Part shown: piece by piece, positions 16,087 to 25,121 of the stretch | Layout of the letters: every line of letters begins with the position of its first letter | Position numbering within the stretch: position 1 is the first letter of the stretch | NCBI GenBank assembly: GCA_016295505.1 | Contig: JAEDLC010000005.1 | Location: 1 to 37,076 of the forward strand | DNA from: Dorea sp. | GTDB lineage: Bacteria > Bacillota_A > Clostridia > Lachnospirales > Lachnospiraceae | Length of the DNA: 37,076 bases | Reading direction: 5' to 3' | Made by a program: the position numbers and the translations under genes | Notes under the pieces: model-generated | What the model was told of the DNA's origin: nothing | Database searches by the model: none | Seen by the model: the letters and a program-made list of their open reading frames with translations, nothing else

Positions 16087-19000
16087 CTATTCGATACTTT
16101 TTAGTGATTCCACCATATCGATTTTCTTAATTTTAAAATACATAATTCCGTTTACGATCATGGAAAATGCTATCGTAAACAACAGACTGTATATGTAACT
16201 CGGGAAATTAATATTCCTTCCAAACATTGCCGCATCCACTTCCACAGTCTGAATGATGAACAGATGCAGGACCCTGCCCAGTCCTACACCGACCAGCGCA
16301 CCGATCAGTGTCAGCAGGATATTTTCACGATACACATAACCTGCAACTTCCGGATTATAAAAGCCAAGCACCCGTAAGGTTGCCAGTTCTCTCTTTCTTT
16401 CTGCAATATTGATCGTATTCAGATTATAGAGTACAACAAATGCCAGCATTCCGGCAGATATAATCAGTACTACGATTACCAGATTCAGACTTCCGAGCAT
16501 ATCATCCAGCTGTTTTTCAATGTCATGCATATAGCCGACACTTAAGACTTCCTCCTGTGCAAGTATATCCTGTCCTGCATCTTCCAGGTCTTCCTTGGAG
16601 TAAGAGTCGTCTACTGCAAAGAATACGCTGTTATACTCCGGTTTCTCCCCGTACACTTTCTCGTAATACTTCGGAGTCATGTACATGTAATGTCCCATGT
16701 AGTTCTCGCAGATATGATCGATCCTTACCTCCTTATTTCCATTCTCTTTATCCCTGATACAAATGGTATCGCCCACTTTGGCATCCAGAAGTTTTGCCGT
16801 TTTTTCACTGATAATCACTCCGTCGTCTGACAGATGATACACCTCTTTTGTTTTTCGATCCCGAAAATGAACATAATCATCTGCATTCTCAGAAGAACTT
16901 AAGATACACTGATAAGTATCTCTTTCTTTCTTCCCATTGGCAAGCGTGATTTTCTTCATATCCGCTTCCATGAACCGGGCCAGATCATCATCTTCTTCGA
17001 GGTACTGTGTCAGATGTTCTCTGTCTTCCTCCGTCAGGTCTTCCTGCAGGTAGATACTTCCATCGTACACCTGAATTTCTGCATACTGGAGATCTGCAAT
17101 CTCATATACCGAATCACGCAGTCCAAATCCAACCAGCATCAGTGCCATACATCCACTGATTCCAAAAATCGTCATAAAGAACCGTTTTTTATAACGCATC
17201 AGATTACGAACCGTCGACTTCCATGTAAAGTTCAGATGTTTCCAGACAAATGAAATATGCTCAAGGAAAACGCGTTTTCCTTTTTTGGGCGCCGGCGGAC
17301 GCATCAGTACGGCCGGCTGAGCCCCCAGCTCCCGATAACACGCCAGAAGTGTTGCGATTGTTGTGCATGCGATTGCCGCTACCGATGCCATTGCTGCATA
17401 TGTCCAGTCATACGGCACCAGAATCTTCGGAATATGCCGGTATAGAATCCCATATGCATATATGATAATATACGGCAGAATCTTTTCACCCACCAATACT
17501 CCAAAGATACTTCCTCCAGCCGTTGCAAGAAGTGCGTATCCCAGATATTTCGCAGCAATCGTAAATTTACCATATCCAAGAGCCTTCATTGTTCCGATAG
17601 AAATTCTCTGCTCTTCCACCATACGGGTCATACTGGTCAGGCTGATCAGCGCTGCCACCAGGAAGAAGATGACCGGAAATACTCTTCCTATCGCTCCGAT
17701 TCGTTCTGCATTTTCTCCAAGTCCGTTATACTCTGTCAAGGTACTTCTGTCATATACATACCATTTCGGAGATTCAATTTTGGCAATTTCTTCTTCTGCA
17801 TCTGCAATCTCGGCTTCTCCGTCTGCAATCTCAGCTTCCGCTTCTGCCTTTCCCTCTTCATATTCTGTTCTGGCATCTGCAAGCTTCGCTTCATTCTTCG
17901 CAATCTCAGCTTCTCCGTCTGCCAGTTCCTTTTCGCTGTCCTGTATTTCCTTCCATCCGGACTGAATCTGAGCCTGCCCGTCTTGCAGCTTCTGATCAGC
18001 CTGCATAAGCTCTGCTTCACTCGCATCCAACTGCGCCTTTGTACTATCAAGCATCTTCTGTGTCTCCAGAAGCTGCTGTTTTGCTGCCTCCAGATTCGCC
18101 GTCTGCTCCTGATAGATCTGCTCCTGTGCATCCAGAGCTGCTTTCATCTGTTCTGCCTGCATCAGCAGTTCCTGATTGTCCTCTTTCCATTTTTCGTATT
18201 CCGGTGTTCCCTCCTGCGGACTTTCAGGAATCATGGCAAGAAGCTGCTCATATTCTATCCAAGAAGCATCCAGACTCTGACGCATCAGCTCAAGTCCCAC
18301 TTCACCTTCTTTGATCTGTGCCTCCGCCTGTGCCTTTCCCGCTTCAAACTGTGCCAGTCCTGATTCGTATGCCATACGTCCTTCTGCAAGCTGCTGCACT
18401 CCGGACTGATACTGCGCTTTTGCCGCATCCAGTTCCTGTTGTTTTTCTGCCAGAGTAGATTTTGCATCTGCAATCTGTTGCCTGCCGTCACTGATCTTCT
18501 GCTTTGCATCATCCAGCTGCTTCTTAGCATCTGCAAGTTCCTGCGCTGCATCATTTAACTCTTTTTCAGCTTCCTGCTTTCCATCTTCCAGTTCTTTTCT
18601 GGCATCTGCAAGCTTTTCATTTGCCTCATCCACAATCTCCTGCCTGCGTACAGATGCTCTTTCATCCGTAATGGCTTCTATATGATCCATTACCTCTTCC
18701 ACGCAGTCTTCATATTCGTCCGAAAAAGCAAGCAGCTTTTCCGCTCCTTCCACCCGGACGTATACTTCTGTATACACATCCAGATCAAAGGTGCTCTCCG
18801 GAACGATAAGAAACGCATCTATATTACCGGTACCGATCGTTGTACTTCCTCGTCCGTAAGATATGTAGCAGGGGCTGTTTCCTCTTCCGACCACCTTAAG
18901 TTTTTCTGTTTTTAAAGTATCTGACACCGGATCATCTGTCCCGCTCTCCAGTGTGATCACATCTCCGATCTGATAATCCGATTCATCATCCGCCAGACAT

Positions 19001-19389
19001 TCTCCCACTTTCTCAGGGAGTCTTCCTTCACTGACCGTGACTTCATTCATCTGTTCCTGTAAAGACATGACATGCAGTACCGTCTGCTCATCTTCTACAT
19101 TGTACAGAAAATCCGCACTGTAGGCCCCCTCGGCATCTGCAACTCCTTCTACCTCTTCTATTGCCTTTACGTCATCCTCTGTTACCCCATAAGTACTGAG
19201 TGCTTTGATATCCATCAGGCTGTCGCCGTCAAAATACGCATCTCCGGTAATCCTCATGGATGGTTCTGCCGCCCGGATTCCGGAAAAAAATGCCACTCCC
19301 AGCGCAACAATAAAAAGAATGGACAGAAAGCGCCCCGGACTTCTCCTGATCTCCATATAAAAATCTTTACGCGTTACTTTTTTCTTCAT
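16087..19389 (-). CDS. FtsX-like ABC transporter permease with long coiled coil
   Basis: This 1100-residue protein has an N-terminal membrane helix (about 20-40), an extracytoplasmic MacB-like region, and then an uninterrupted ~300-residue coiled coil (about 245-540). The coil is built of repeated units such as ADGEAEIA and LADARxE. A cluster of four membrane helices follows (IGRVFPVIFFLVAALISL onward), carrying an FtsX core with SIGTMKALGY. A second extracytoplasmic domain and a second FtsX core (ERKRELATLRVLGFY) end the protein. This is the architecture of clostridial exporter-type or mechanotransmitting permeases. The ATPase gene lies 9 bases upstream in the same operon. The substrate is unknown; envelope function, lipid or peptide handling are all possible. 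No histidine-kinase/response-regulator pair is adjacent, although such pairs often accompany peptide-resistance transporters. Confidence 0.92.
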   Translation of the reverse strand: MKKKVTRKDFYMEIRRSPGRFLSILFIVALGVAFFSGIRAAEPSMRITGDAYFDGDSLMDIKALSTYGVTEDDVKAIEEVEGVADAEGAYSADFLYNVEDEQTVLHVMSLQEQMNEVTVSEGRLPEKVGECLADDESDYQIGDVITLESGTDDPVSDTLKTEKLKVVGRGNSPCYISYGRGSTTIGTGNIDAFLIVPESTFDLDVYTEVYVRVEGAEKLLAFSDEYEDCVEEVMDHIEAITDERASVRRQEIVDEANEKLADARKELEDGKQEAEKELNDAAQELADAKKQLDDAKQKISDGRQQIADAKSTLAEKQQELDAAKAQYQSGVQQLAEGRMAYESGLAQFEAGKAQAEAQIKEGEVGLELMRQSLDASWIEYEQLLAMIPESPQEGTPEYEKWKEDNQELLMQAEQMKAALDAQEQIYQEQTANLEAAKQQLLETQKMLDSTKAQLDASEAELMQADQKLQDGQAQIQSGWKEIQDSEKELADGEAEIAKNEAKLADARTEYEEGKAEAEAEIADGEAEIADAEEEIAKIESPKWYVYDRSTLTEYNGLGENAERIGAIGRVFPVIFFLVAALISLTSMTRMVEEQRISIGTMKALGYGKFTIAAKYLGYALLATAGGSIFGVLVGEKILPYIIIYAYGILYRHIPKILVPYDWTYAAMASVAAIACTTIATLLACYRELGAQPAVLMRPPAPKKGKRVFLEHISFVWKHLNFTWKSTVRNLMRYKKRFFMTIFGISGCMALMLVGFGLRDSVYEIADLQYAEIQVYDGSIYLQEDLTEEDREHLTQYLEEDDDLARFMEADMKKITLANGKKERDTYQCILSSSENADDYVHFRDRKTKEVYHLSDDGVIISEKTAKLLDAKVGDTICIRDKENGNKEVRIDHICENYMGHYMYMTPKYYEKVYGEKPEYNSVFFAVDDSYSKEDLEDAGQDILAQEEVLSVGYMHDIEKQLDDMLGSLNLVIVVLIISAGMLAFVVLYNLNTINIAERKRELATLRVLGFYNPEVAGYVYRENILLTLIGALVGVGLGRVLHLFIIQTVEVDAAMFGRNINFPSYIYSLLFTIAFSMIVNGIMYFKIKKIDMVESLKSIE

Positions 19390-19398
19390 CTTTCGTTC

Positions 19399-20103
19399 CT
19401 ACCATTCTATTGTCTCAACAGATACCGGATGTTCATTTCGGATAATCCTGGATACTTTTCCATTTTTAATCTTGATCACTCTGTCTGCCATCGGTGCAAT
19501 TGCCGAATTATGTGTGATCAGAATGACCGTCATTCCTTTTTCTCTGCAGGTATCCTGCAAAAGCTTTAAGATTGATTTTCCGGTATTATAATCCAGCGCT
19601 CCTGTCGGCTCATCACAGAGAAGAAGTTTCGGATTTTTCGCAAGTGCTCTTGCAATCGATACTCTCTGCTGCTCTCCGCCTGACAGCTGTGCCGGAAAAT
19701 TGTCCAGTCGATCTCCCAGTCCAACCTCTTCCATGACCTGTGCAGCATCCATCGGATTTTTACAGATCTGAAGCGCCAGTTCTACATTCTCCAGCGCGGT
19801 CAGATTGGGAATCAGATTATAGAACTGGAACACAAAACCAATATCATCTCTCCGATAGGCCGTTAACTGCTTCTGCGAATACCCGGCAATATCTTCTCCG
19901 TCTACGATCACTTTTCCTTCTGATGCGGTATCCATGCCGCCCAGAATATTCAGCACCGTAGTCTTACCGGCACCACTTGGCCCTACTACCACAGCAAACT
20001 CTCCCTTTTGAATCTCAAAATCAATACCTGCCGCAGCCATAATCTCAACTTCGCCCATCCGATATATCTTTTTCACACCCTCCAGGGTAACAAATCCACT
20101 CAT
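19399..20103 (-). CDS. ABC transporter ATP-binding protein (MacB/LolD type)
   Basis: The 234-residue ATPase has Walker A GPSGAGKTT, Q-loop FQFYNLIPNLTALENV, signature LSGGEQQRVSIARAL, Walker B LLLCDEPTGALD and the H-loop in VILITHNSAI. The ALD-YNTG ending of the Walker B region and the short length are typical of the MacB/LolD/FtsE group, which pairs with FtsX-like permeases. The permease gene follows 9 bases later, so the two form one transporter. AAAGGAG precedes the ATG by 6-7 bases. An extended -10 element (TGT-TATAAT) sits about 45 bases upstream. Confidence 0.95.
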   Translation of the reverse strand: MSGFVTLEGVKKIYRMGEVEIMAAAGIDFEIQKGEFAVVVGPSGAGKTTVLNILGGMDTASEGKVIVDGEDIAGYSQKQLTAYRRDDIGFVFQFYNLIPNLTALENVELALQICKNPMDAAQVMEEVGLGDRLDNFPAQLSGGEQQRVSIARALAKNPKLLLCDEPTGALDYNTGKSILKLLQDTCREKGMTVILITHNSAIAPMADRVIKIKNGKVSRIIRNEHPVSVETIEW

Positions 20104-20145
20104 ATTTGCTCCTTTCGTATATACATCCCGCCATTATTTCTTTAT

Positions 20146-20154
20146 ATTATAACA
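20146..20154 (-). promoter_or_regulatory. extended -10 promoter of the ABC exporter operon
   Basis: On the minus strand TGT-TATAAT forms an extended -10 with a perfect hexamer about 45 bases before the ATG. No convincing -35 lies 16-18 bases upstream. Confidence 0.55.
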
Positions 20155-20260
20155 CGTATAACAGACGAATAAGGAAACTTAATAATTAAATTATTCTAAA
20201 GTTCCGCCTGCGCTATCCCTTCTGTTTCAAGTATCGTAAACTGTGGAAAGGAATCTGGCC

Positions 20261-20324
20261 CGAATCTATAAGAGCCCGGGAGACAGACAGCATTCTGTCC
20301 ATCTCCCGGGCTCTTATAGATTCG
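20261..20324. repeat. long inverted repeat after the purF-like gene, terminator without a T-run
   Basis: A perfect 23-base dyad (20261-20283 with 20302-20324) is centred on a CCCGGGAGA/TCTCCCGGG core. The 18-base loop holds a further 5-base stem (GACAG/CTGTC). It begins 14 bases after the purF-like stop on the minus strand, where a terminator is expected. The bases after it are GGGCCAGATTCC, with no T-run. It may be a processed 3' hairpin, a terminator that acts early in the stem, or a mobile or repeated element. The surrounding gap (20155-20337) shows nothing else. Confidence 0.7.
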
Positions 20325-20337
20325 TGGTCTGATTTTA

Positions 20338-21750
20338 TCATTCTTTGCCGTTGAAGCAATATGTACATACTTTACAAGGTTCAATGCCGATAGAAGCAAG
20401 CAGATCATCCAGTCTGTGGTATCGCAGCGTCGTGAAATTCTGCTGTTTGCGGATATCCTCTATCATCTGCGCATATTTACAGCTGCACGGATTTGCATAT
20501 TCCTCAAGCACTTCCTTTGATACATCGTCTCCTTCGCGTTTTCTGATCATCTGTCTGGCGATCAGCTCCATCTCTGACTTGGAACGTGAAAAGTTCAGGT
20601 ACTTACATCCATACATGATCGGTGGGCATGCAGGACGAACATGTACTTCCTTGGCTCCGCTCTGATACAGGAATTCTGTCGTCTCGCGAAGCTGTGTTCC
20701 ACGTACGATAGAATCATCAATCAACAGGAGTTTCTTATCCTCAATCAATGCATGTACCGGAATCAGTTTCATACGCGCAATCAGATTCCTCTGATTCTGA
20801 TTGGTCGGCATAAAAGAACGCGGCCATGTAGGCGTATATTTGATAAACGGTCTTGCATACGGGATACCCGATTCATTGGCATATCCGATCGCATGTGCAA
20901 TTCCGGAATCCGGAACACCTGCAACAATATCCGGATGAACAGAATCTCCATCTCTTTTTGCCAGCATACTTCCGCATCGATAACGCATCTCTTCCACATT
21001 GACTCCCTCATAGGAAGAAGTCGGATATCCATAGTATACCCACAGGAAAGAGCAGATCTTCATCTCTTCCTTCGGAGCACTCAGCGTCTCAACACCTTCC
21101 GGAGTAACAAATACAATCTCTGCCGGTCCCAGTTCCTTGTAATCAACATATCCAAGATTAATATATGCATGACTTTCAAAAGAAACACAGTATGCATGAT
21201 CCTTACGGCCGATCACAAGCGGTGTTCTTCCGTAACGGTCTCTGGCAGCATAGATTCCCTCCTGCGTCAGAATCAATAGTGTCATAGAGCCGTCCACCAG
21301 TTCCTGTACATATTTGATACCTTCCAGAATGGAATCTTTTTCACAGATCAAAGCAGCAATCAGCTCTGTAATGTTAATCTGCCCATTCGTCATCTCCTGA
21401 AAATGAGAATGTGCGCTGTCATACAACTGCTTCAGCAGTTCATCGTAATTATTGACCTTTCCAACAGTTGTAATTGCAAAACTTCCAAGTTTTGAACGGA
21501 TCAACAGCGGCTGAGGCTCAAAATCAGAGATACATCCGATTCCAAGATTTCCCTTCATTTCCCCTACATCCCGATCAAACTTAGTACGAAACGGAGTATT
21601 TTCAATATTATGGATTGCTCGATTGAATCCCCCTTCTCCATATGTTGCCATTCCTCCGCGCCTTGTTCCTAGATGAGAATGATAATCCACACCATAAAAA
21701 AGTTCAAGTACACAGTCTTCCTTTGATGCTACACCAAAAAAACCTCCCAT
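20338..21750 (-). CDS. amidophosphoribosyltransferase (PurF) family protein lacking the glutaminase nucleophile
   Basis: PurF makes phosphoribosylamine from PRPP and glutamine in purine synthesis. Here the C-terminal half is well preserved: PRPP loop LLLIDDSIVRGTQL (about 341-354), and cysteines at about 233, 382, 459/462 and 465 in positions matching the 4Fe-4S ligands of Bacillus-type PurF (ICSFLW, MYGC, CKVCTYC). The N-terminal Ntn glutaminase domain is altered. The protein starts MGGFFG where active enzymes have MCG and expose Cys1. The GHVRY block reads GIGCIS, and the HNGN block reads TVGK. Glutamine hydrolysis should therefore be lost. It could use ammonia, or be a regulatory paralogue. 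It stands alone, not in a pur operon. AAGGAG precedes the ATG. Confidence 0.88.
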   Translation of the reverse strand: MGGFFGVASKEDCVLELFYGVDYHSHLGTRRGGMATYGEGGFNRAIHNIENTPFRTKFDRDVGEMKGNLGIGCISDFEPQPLLIRSKLGSFAITTVGKVNNYDELLKQLYDSAHSHFQEMTNGQINITELIAALICEKDSILEGIKYVQELVDGSMTLLILTQEGIYAARDRYGRTPLVIGRKDHAYCVSFESHAYINLGYVDYKELGPAEIVFVTPEGVETLSAPKEEMKICSFLWVYYGYPTSSYEGVNVEEMRYRCGSMLAKRDGDSVHPDIVAGVPDSGIAHAIGYANESGIPYARPFIKYTPTWPRSFMPTNQNQRNLIARMKLIPVHALIEDKKLLLIDDSIVRGTQLRETTEFLYQSGAKEVHVRPACPPIMYGCKYLNFSRSKSEMELIARQMIRKREGDDVSKEVLEEYANPCSCKYAQMIEDIRKQQNFTTLRYHRLDDLLASIGIEPCKVCTYCFNGKE

Positions 21751-21813
21751 ATGACATCTCCTTTTCTATTGTCTTGTTTTATTTTTATTTCCCAAAATGT
21801 TTTTGCATCCCAA

Positions 21814-21843
21814 ATTGTAGCACAGATTGTAACCATATGTCCA
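21814..21843 (-). promoter_or_regulatory. candidate promoter of the purF-like gene
   Basis: On the minus strand TGGACA (21838-21843) and TACAAT (21814-21819) are separated by 18 bases, with a TGC extension before the -10. They lie in the 125-base gap after gatB, about 65 bases before the ATG. No T-run terminator was seen after gatB, so read-through is also possible. Confidence 0.5.
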
Positions 21844-21875
21844 GAAGTCTGCGTACACTCTGCGAAATGCTCTTC

Positions 21876-23309
21876 TTATTTTAACATTTCTTTTAATTTT
21901 TGATTTACCATTCCTGGATTTGCCTTTCCTTTCATGGCCTTCATCGTCTGACCCACCAGTGCGCCAAGTGCCTTTTCTTTTCCTCCTCTGTAATCTGCAA
22001 CTGCCTGTGGATTATCTGCAATTACTTTCTCCAGAACAGCCTCCAGTGCACCTTCATCATTCACTGTTTTCAACCCGTGTTCTTCCACATACTGATCCGG
22101 ATCTACATCTTTTGCAAAAATCTGCTCAAACACCTCTTTTGCTACGGAACTGTTGACTGTTCCTGCTTCTGTAAGTTCAATCAGCTTTGCAAGATTCTCC
22201 GGCGAAAATCTGATATCTTCCGGCTCCATTCCCTGTTCTTTTAAGAGACGCATCGTCTCCACCATGAGCCAGTTGGATACCTTTTTGGGCTTTCCACAGA
22301 TGGCAGTCGTTTTCTCAAAAATATCCGCCATATGTTTTGATTCCGTGATAATCTCTGCATCGTATTGCGGAATATCAAATTCCTTTTTGTAACGCTGAAG
22401 CTTCTCATCACGGAATTCCGGCTGCCGGGATCTGATCTTTTCAATCCATTCATCACTGATCACGATCGGTACAAGATCCGGTTCCGGGAAATAGCGATAA
22501 TCCTGTGCGTCCTCCTTGGAACGCATCGCATGTGATGATTCTTTGTTATCATCCCATCTTCTGGTCTCCTGAACAACCGCTTTTCCGGCCTCAATCAGCT
22601 CAATCTGGCGTTCGCGCTCTCCTTCGATGGCTCTTGCAATCGCCTTGAAAGAGTTCAGGTTCTTCATCTCTGTACGGGTCCCGAATTCTTTTGTTCCTGC
22701 TTCTCTGACGGACAGGTTTACATCTGCTCGCATCGATCCTTCCTGAAGCTTACAGTCGGAAGCGCCAAGATACTGGATAATCGTGCGCAGTTTTTCCAGA
22801 TATGCGATTACCTCATCCGCGGAGCGCATATCCGGTTCTGACACGATCTCAACCAATGGTACACCGCTTCGGTTGTAGTCAACCAGAGAAGTATCATCCC
22901 ATTCATCATGAATCAGTTTGCCCGCATCCTCTTCCATATGCATTTCATGGATGCGAACCTTCTTTCTGGTATCTCCGACTTCAATCTCTACATATCCATT
23001 TCTGGCAATCGGCAGATACAGCTGTGAAATCTGGTAATTCTGCGGATTGTCCGGATAGAAATAATTTTTTCTGTCAAATTTACATACCTTTGTAATATCA
23101 CAATTCGTTGCCAGACCTATCGCCATTGCATATTCTACTACCTGTTTGTTTAACACGGGAAGAGATCCGGGCATACCGGTACATACCGGACAGGTGTGTG
23201 TATTTGGCGCACCTCCGAATTCCGTACTGCAGGAACAGAATATTTTCGTCTTAGTTGCAAGTTCCACATGGACTTCCAGTCCGATAACGGTTTCATATTG
23301 CTTTGCCAT
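21876..23309 (-). CDS. gatB: Asp-tRNA(Asn)/Glu-tRNA(Gln) amidotransferase subunit B
   Basis: GatB is the kinase and tRNA-binding subunit: it phosphorylates the aspartyl or glutamyl group on tRNA before amidation. The 477-residue length is standard. Clear family blocks are YETVIGLEVHVEL, CPVCTGMPGSLPVLN, FDRKNYFYPDNPQNYQISQ, DYNRSGVPLVEIVSEPD, SMRADVNLSVR and EMKNLNSF. The C-terminal YqeY-like tail ends with GKANPGMVNQKLKEML. Its ribosome site AGGAGG lies within the last codons of gatA, and only 2 bases separate the genes, so translation is coupled. Confidence 0.97.
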   Translation of the reverse strand: MAKQYETVIGLEVHVELATKTKIFCSCSTEFGGAPNTHTCPVCTGMPGSLPVLNKQVVEYAMAIGLATNCDITKVCKFDRKNYFYPDNPQNYQISQLYLPIARNGYVEIEVGDTRKKVRIHEMHMEEDAGKLIHDEWDDTSLVDYNRSGVPLVEIVSEPDMRSADEVIAYLEKLRTIIQYLGASDCKLQEGSMRADVNLSVREAGTKEFGTRTEMKNLNSFKAIARAIEGERERQIELIEAGKAVVQETRRWDDNKESSHAMRSKEDAQDYRYFPEPDLVPIVISDEWIEKIRSRQPEFRDEKLQRYKKEFDIPQYDAEIITESKHMADIFEKTTAICGKPKKVSNWLMVETMRLLKEQGMEPEDIRFSPENLAKLIELTEAGTVNSSVAKEVFEQIFAKDVDPDQYVEEHGLKTVNDEGALEAVLEKVIADNPQAVADYRGGKEKALGALVGQTMKAMKGKANPGMVNQKLKEMLK

Positions 23310-23311
23310 GA

Positions 23312-24781
23312 TTATCTTGCCTCCTTTGCGATCTCTGGTCTTTCATATGTCTTTGTCTGTTCAAATGTATATGCTGCGCGGATAATCTTATTTTCCTCAA
23401 AACAGTTTCCGATGATCTGCATACCAACCGGCAGTCCCTTCGTATCCTTCCCGACCGGGATCGTGATTCCCGGAAGGCCCGCAAGGTTCACGGATATCGT
23501 ATAAATATCTCCCAGATACATTTTAATCGGATCACTTAAGCTCTTTCCAATCTCAGGAGCTGTTGTCGGTGCTGCCGGAGCAATGATCACATCATATTTT
23601 TCAAATGCCCGATCAAATTCCTGCTTGATCAGTGCCTTCGTCCGAAGTGCCTTCAGATAATATGCATCATAGTATCCAGAGCTCAGAACGAATGATCCAA
23701 GCATAATTCTTCTCTTTACTTCCGGTCCGAAGCCTTCGGAACGTGTCTTTTTATACATATTATGAAGTCCTTCATATTCTTCCGTACGATATCCGTACTT
23801 GACACCGTCAAACCGTGCAAGGTTAGAGCTTGCTTCTGCAGATGCGATGACATAATACGCAGGAATCGCATATTTCACCAGATTCAGATCAAATTCTTCT
23901 ACGATTGCTCCTTTTTCTTCCAGCACCTTTACTGCATTCAGGATAGGTTCTCTTACTTCTGCATCCAGGCCATCACCAAAGTAGCTTCTCGGAATTCCGA
24001 TCCGCATCCCCTTCACGTCACTTTTCAGTGCACTTGTAAATCCATAAGTTTCCCGCGCAATGGATGTACTGTCTTTTAGATCATAAGATGCAATCGCCTC
24101 CAGAATCGTTGCGCAGTCTGTAACATCTTTCGCAATCGGTCCGATCTGATCCAGAGAAGATCCATAAGCGACCAGACCATAACGGGATACCGTTCCGTAC
24201 GTCGGCTTAATGCCGACAACTCCACAGAAGGAGCTTGGCTGACGAATGGAACCACCTGTATCAGATCCCAGTGCGTACGGGCATTCTTCTGCTGCAACCG
24301 CTGCGCAGGAACCACCGGAAGATCCACCCGGAACATGATTCAGATTCCATGGGTTCTTCGTTGCACCATAGTAAGATGTCTCCGTGGTACTTCCCATGGC
24401 AAATTCATCCATATTCGTCTTGCCAATGATGACAGCGCCTGCCTTTTCCAGATTCAGCACCGCTTCTGAAGTGAATGTCGGTCTGAAGTTTTCCAGTATT
24501 CTGGAACTGCAGGTCGTCAGCATATCTCTGGTACACATATTGTCCTTGATCGCAACCGGAACACCTGCAAGCGGACCGGTAAGAATTCCGGCATCAATCT
24601 GTTTCTGCACTTCTTCTGCACGCTTCAACGCTCCTTCTTTATCGATCGTCACAAAGCTGTGCACATCTTTTTCTACTTTTTCTATCTGTGCAATGGAGGC
24701 TTTCACGGCATCCACTACAGATATTTCTTTTGCTTTGATCTTTTTCCCCAGCTCTACCGCCGTTAAGCTTGTGATATCCAT
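23312..24781 (-). CDS. gatA: Asp-tRNA(Asn)/Glu-tRNA(Gln) amidotransferase subunit A
   Basis: GatA is the glutamine-hydrolysing subunit of the GatCAB complex and belongs to the amidase signature family. The Ser-cisSer-Lys triad is visible: Lys in PVAIKDNMCT, Ser residues in PGGSSGGSCAAVAA and the downstream LGSDTGGSIRQPSSFCGVVG. The C-terminal part contains ITIPVGKDTKGLPVGMQIIG. At 489 residues it is full-length. TAGGAGG, which includes the gatC stop, precedes the ATG by about 10 bases; an out-of-frame ATG lies in the spacer. Confidence 0.97.
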   Translation of the reverse strand: MDITSLTAVELGKKIKAKEISVVDAVKASIAQIEKVEKDVHSFVTIDKEGALKRAEEVQKQIDAGILTGPLAGVPVAIKDNMCTRDMLTTCSSRILENFRPTFTSEAVLNLEKAGAVIIGKTNMDEFAMGSTTETSYYGATKNPWNLNHVPGGSSGGSCAAVAAEECPYALGSDTGGSIRQPSSFCGVVGIKPTYGTVSRYGLVAYGSSLDQIGPIAKDVTDCATILEAIASYDLKDSTSIARETYGFTSALKSDVKGMRIGIPRSYFGDGLDAEVREPILNAVKVLEEKGAIVEEFDLNLVKYAIPAYYVIASAEASSNLARFDGVKYGYRTEEYEGLHNMYKKTRSEGFGPEVKRRIMLGSFVLSSGYYDAYYLKALRTKALIKQEFDRAFEKYDVIIAPAAPTTAPEIGKSLSDPIKMYLGDIYTISVNLAGLPGITIPVGKDTKGLPVGMQIIGNCFEENKIIRAAYTFEQTKTYERPEIAKEAR

Positions 24782-24795
24782 ACTGCCATTTCCTC

Positions 24796-25089
24796 CTATC
24801 CAATCGTCTTCGGTACTTTAAAGCTCTGGTCTTTCTGAAGTGGTGCATTGGCAAGGGTGTCTGCACTTCCATCTCCATTCGCCACTACATCCTCCCGAAA
24901 TACATTGTGGACCGGAAATACATGGGACATTGGTTCAATCCCCTCCGTATCCAGTTCATTTAGTGTATCAATATAATCCAGCATCTTTTCCATGTCAGCC
25001 TTGGCATCCTCTTTTTCCTGACCGGACAGTTCCAGTTTTGCAAGAATACCTACATATTCAATGGTCTCATCTGATATTTTATTTGCCAT
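24796..25089 (-). CDS. gatC: Asp-tRNA(Asn)/Glu-tRNA(Gln) amidotransferase subunit C
   Basis: GatC is the small clamp that holds GatA and GatB together. The 97-residue protein has the family pattern: helical ISDETIEYVGILAKLELSGQE, then MLDYIDTLNELDTEGIEPM, and the C-terminal HNVFREDVV and FKVPKTIG. The ribosome site AGGAGG is strong. It is the first gat gene after aspS, giving the order aspS-gatC-gatA-gatB, which places all Asn-tRNA synthesis enzymes in one transcript. Confidence 0.96.
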   Translation of the reverse strand: MANKISDETIEYVGILAKLELSGQEKEDAKADMEKMLDYIDTLNELDTEGIEPMSHVFPVHNVFREDVVANGDGSADTLANAPLQKDQSFKVPKTIG

Positions 25090-25121
25090 TCTTTTTTCCT
25101 CCTGATTTCCTTCTCTCTCTA

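Noticed and set aside
17736..18554. Alternative frames inside the coiled-coil region of the FtsX-like permease
   Set aside because: The repetitive coding sequence creates long Arg/Gln/Met-rich open frames on the same strand; they lack starts with ribosome sites.
20196..20408. A 70-residue minus-strand frame covering the end of the purF-like gene
   Set aside because: It runs through the 23-base inverted repeat and overlaps the purF-like gene in another frame; no ribosome site and no recognisable domain.
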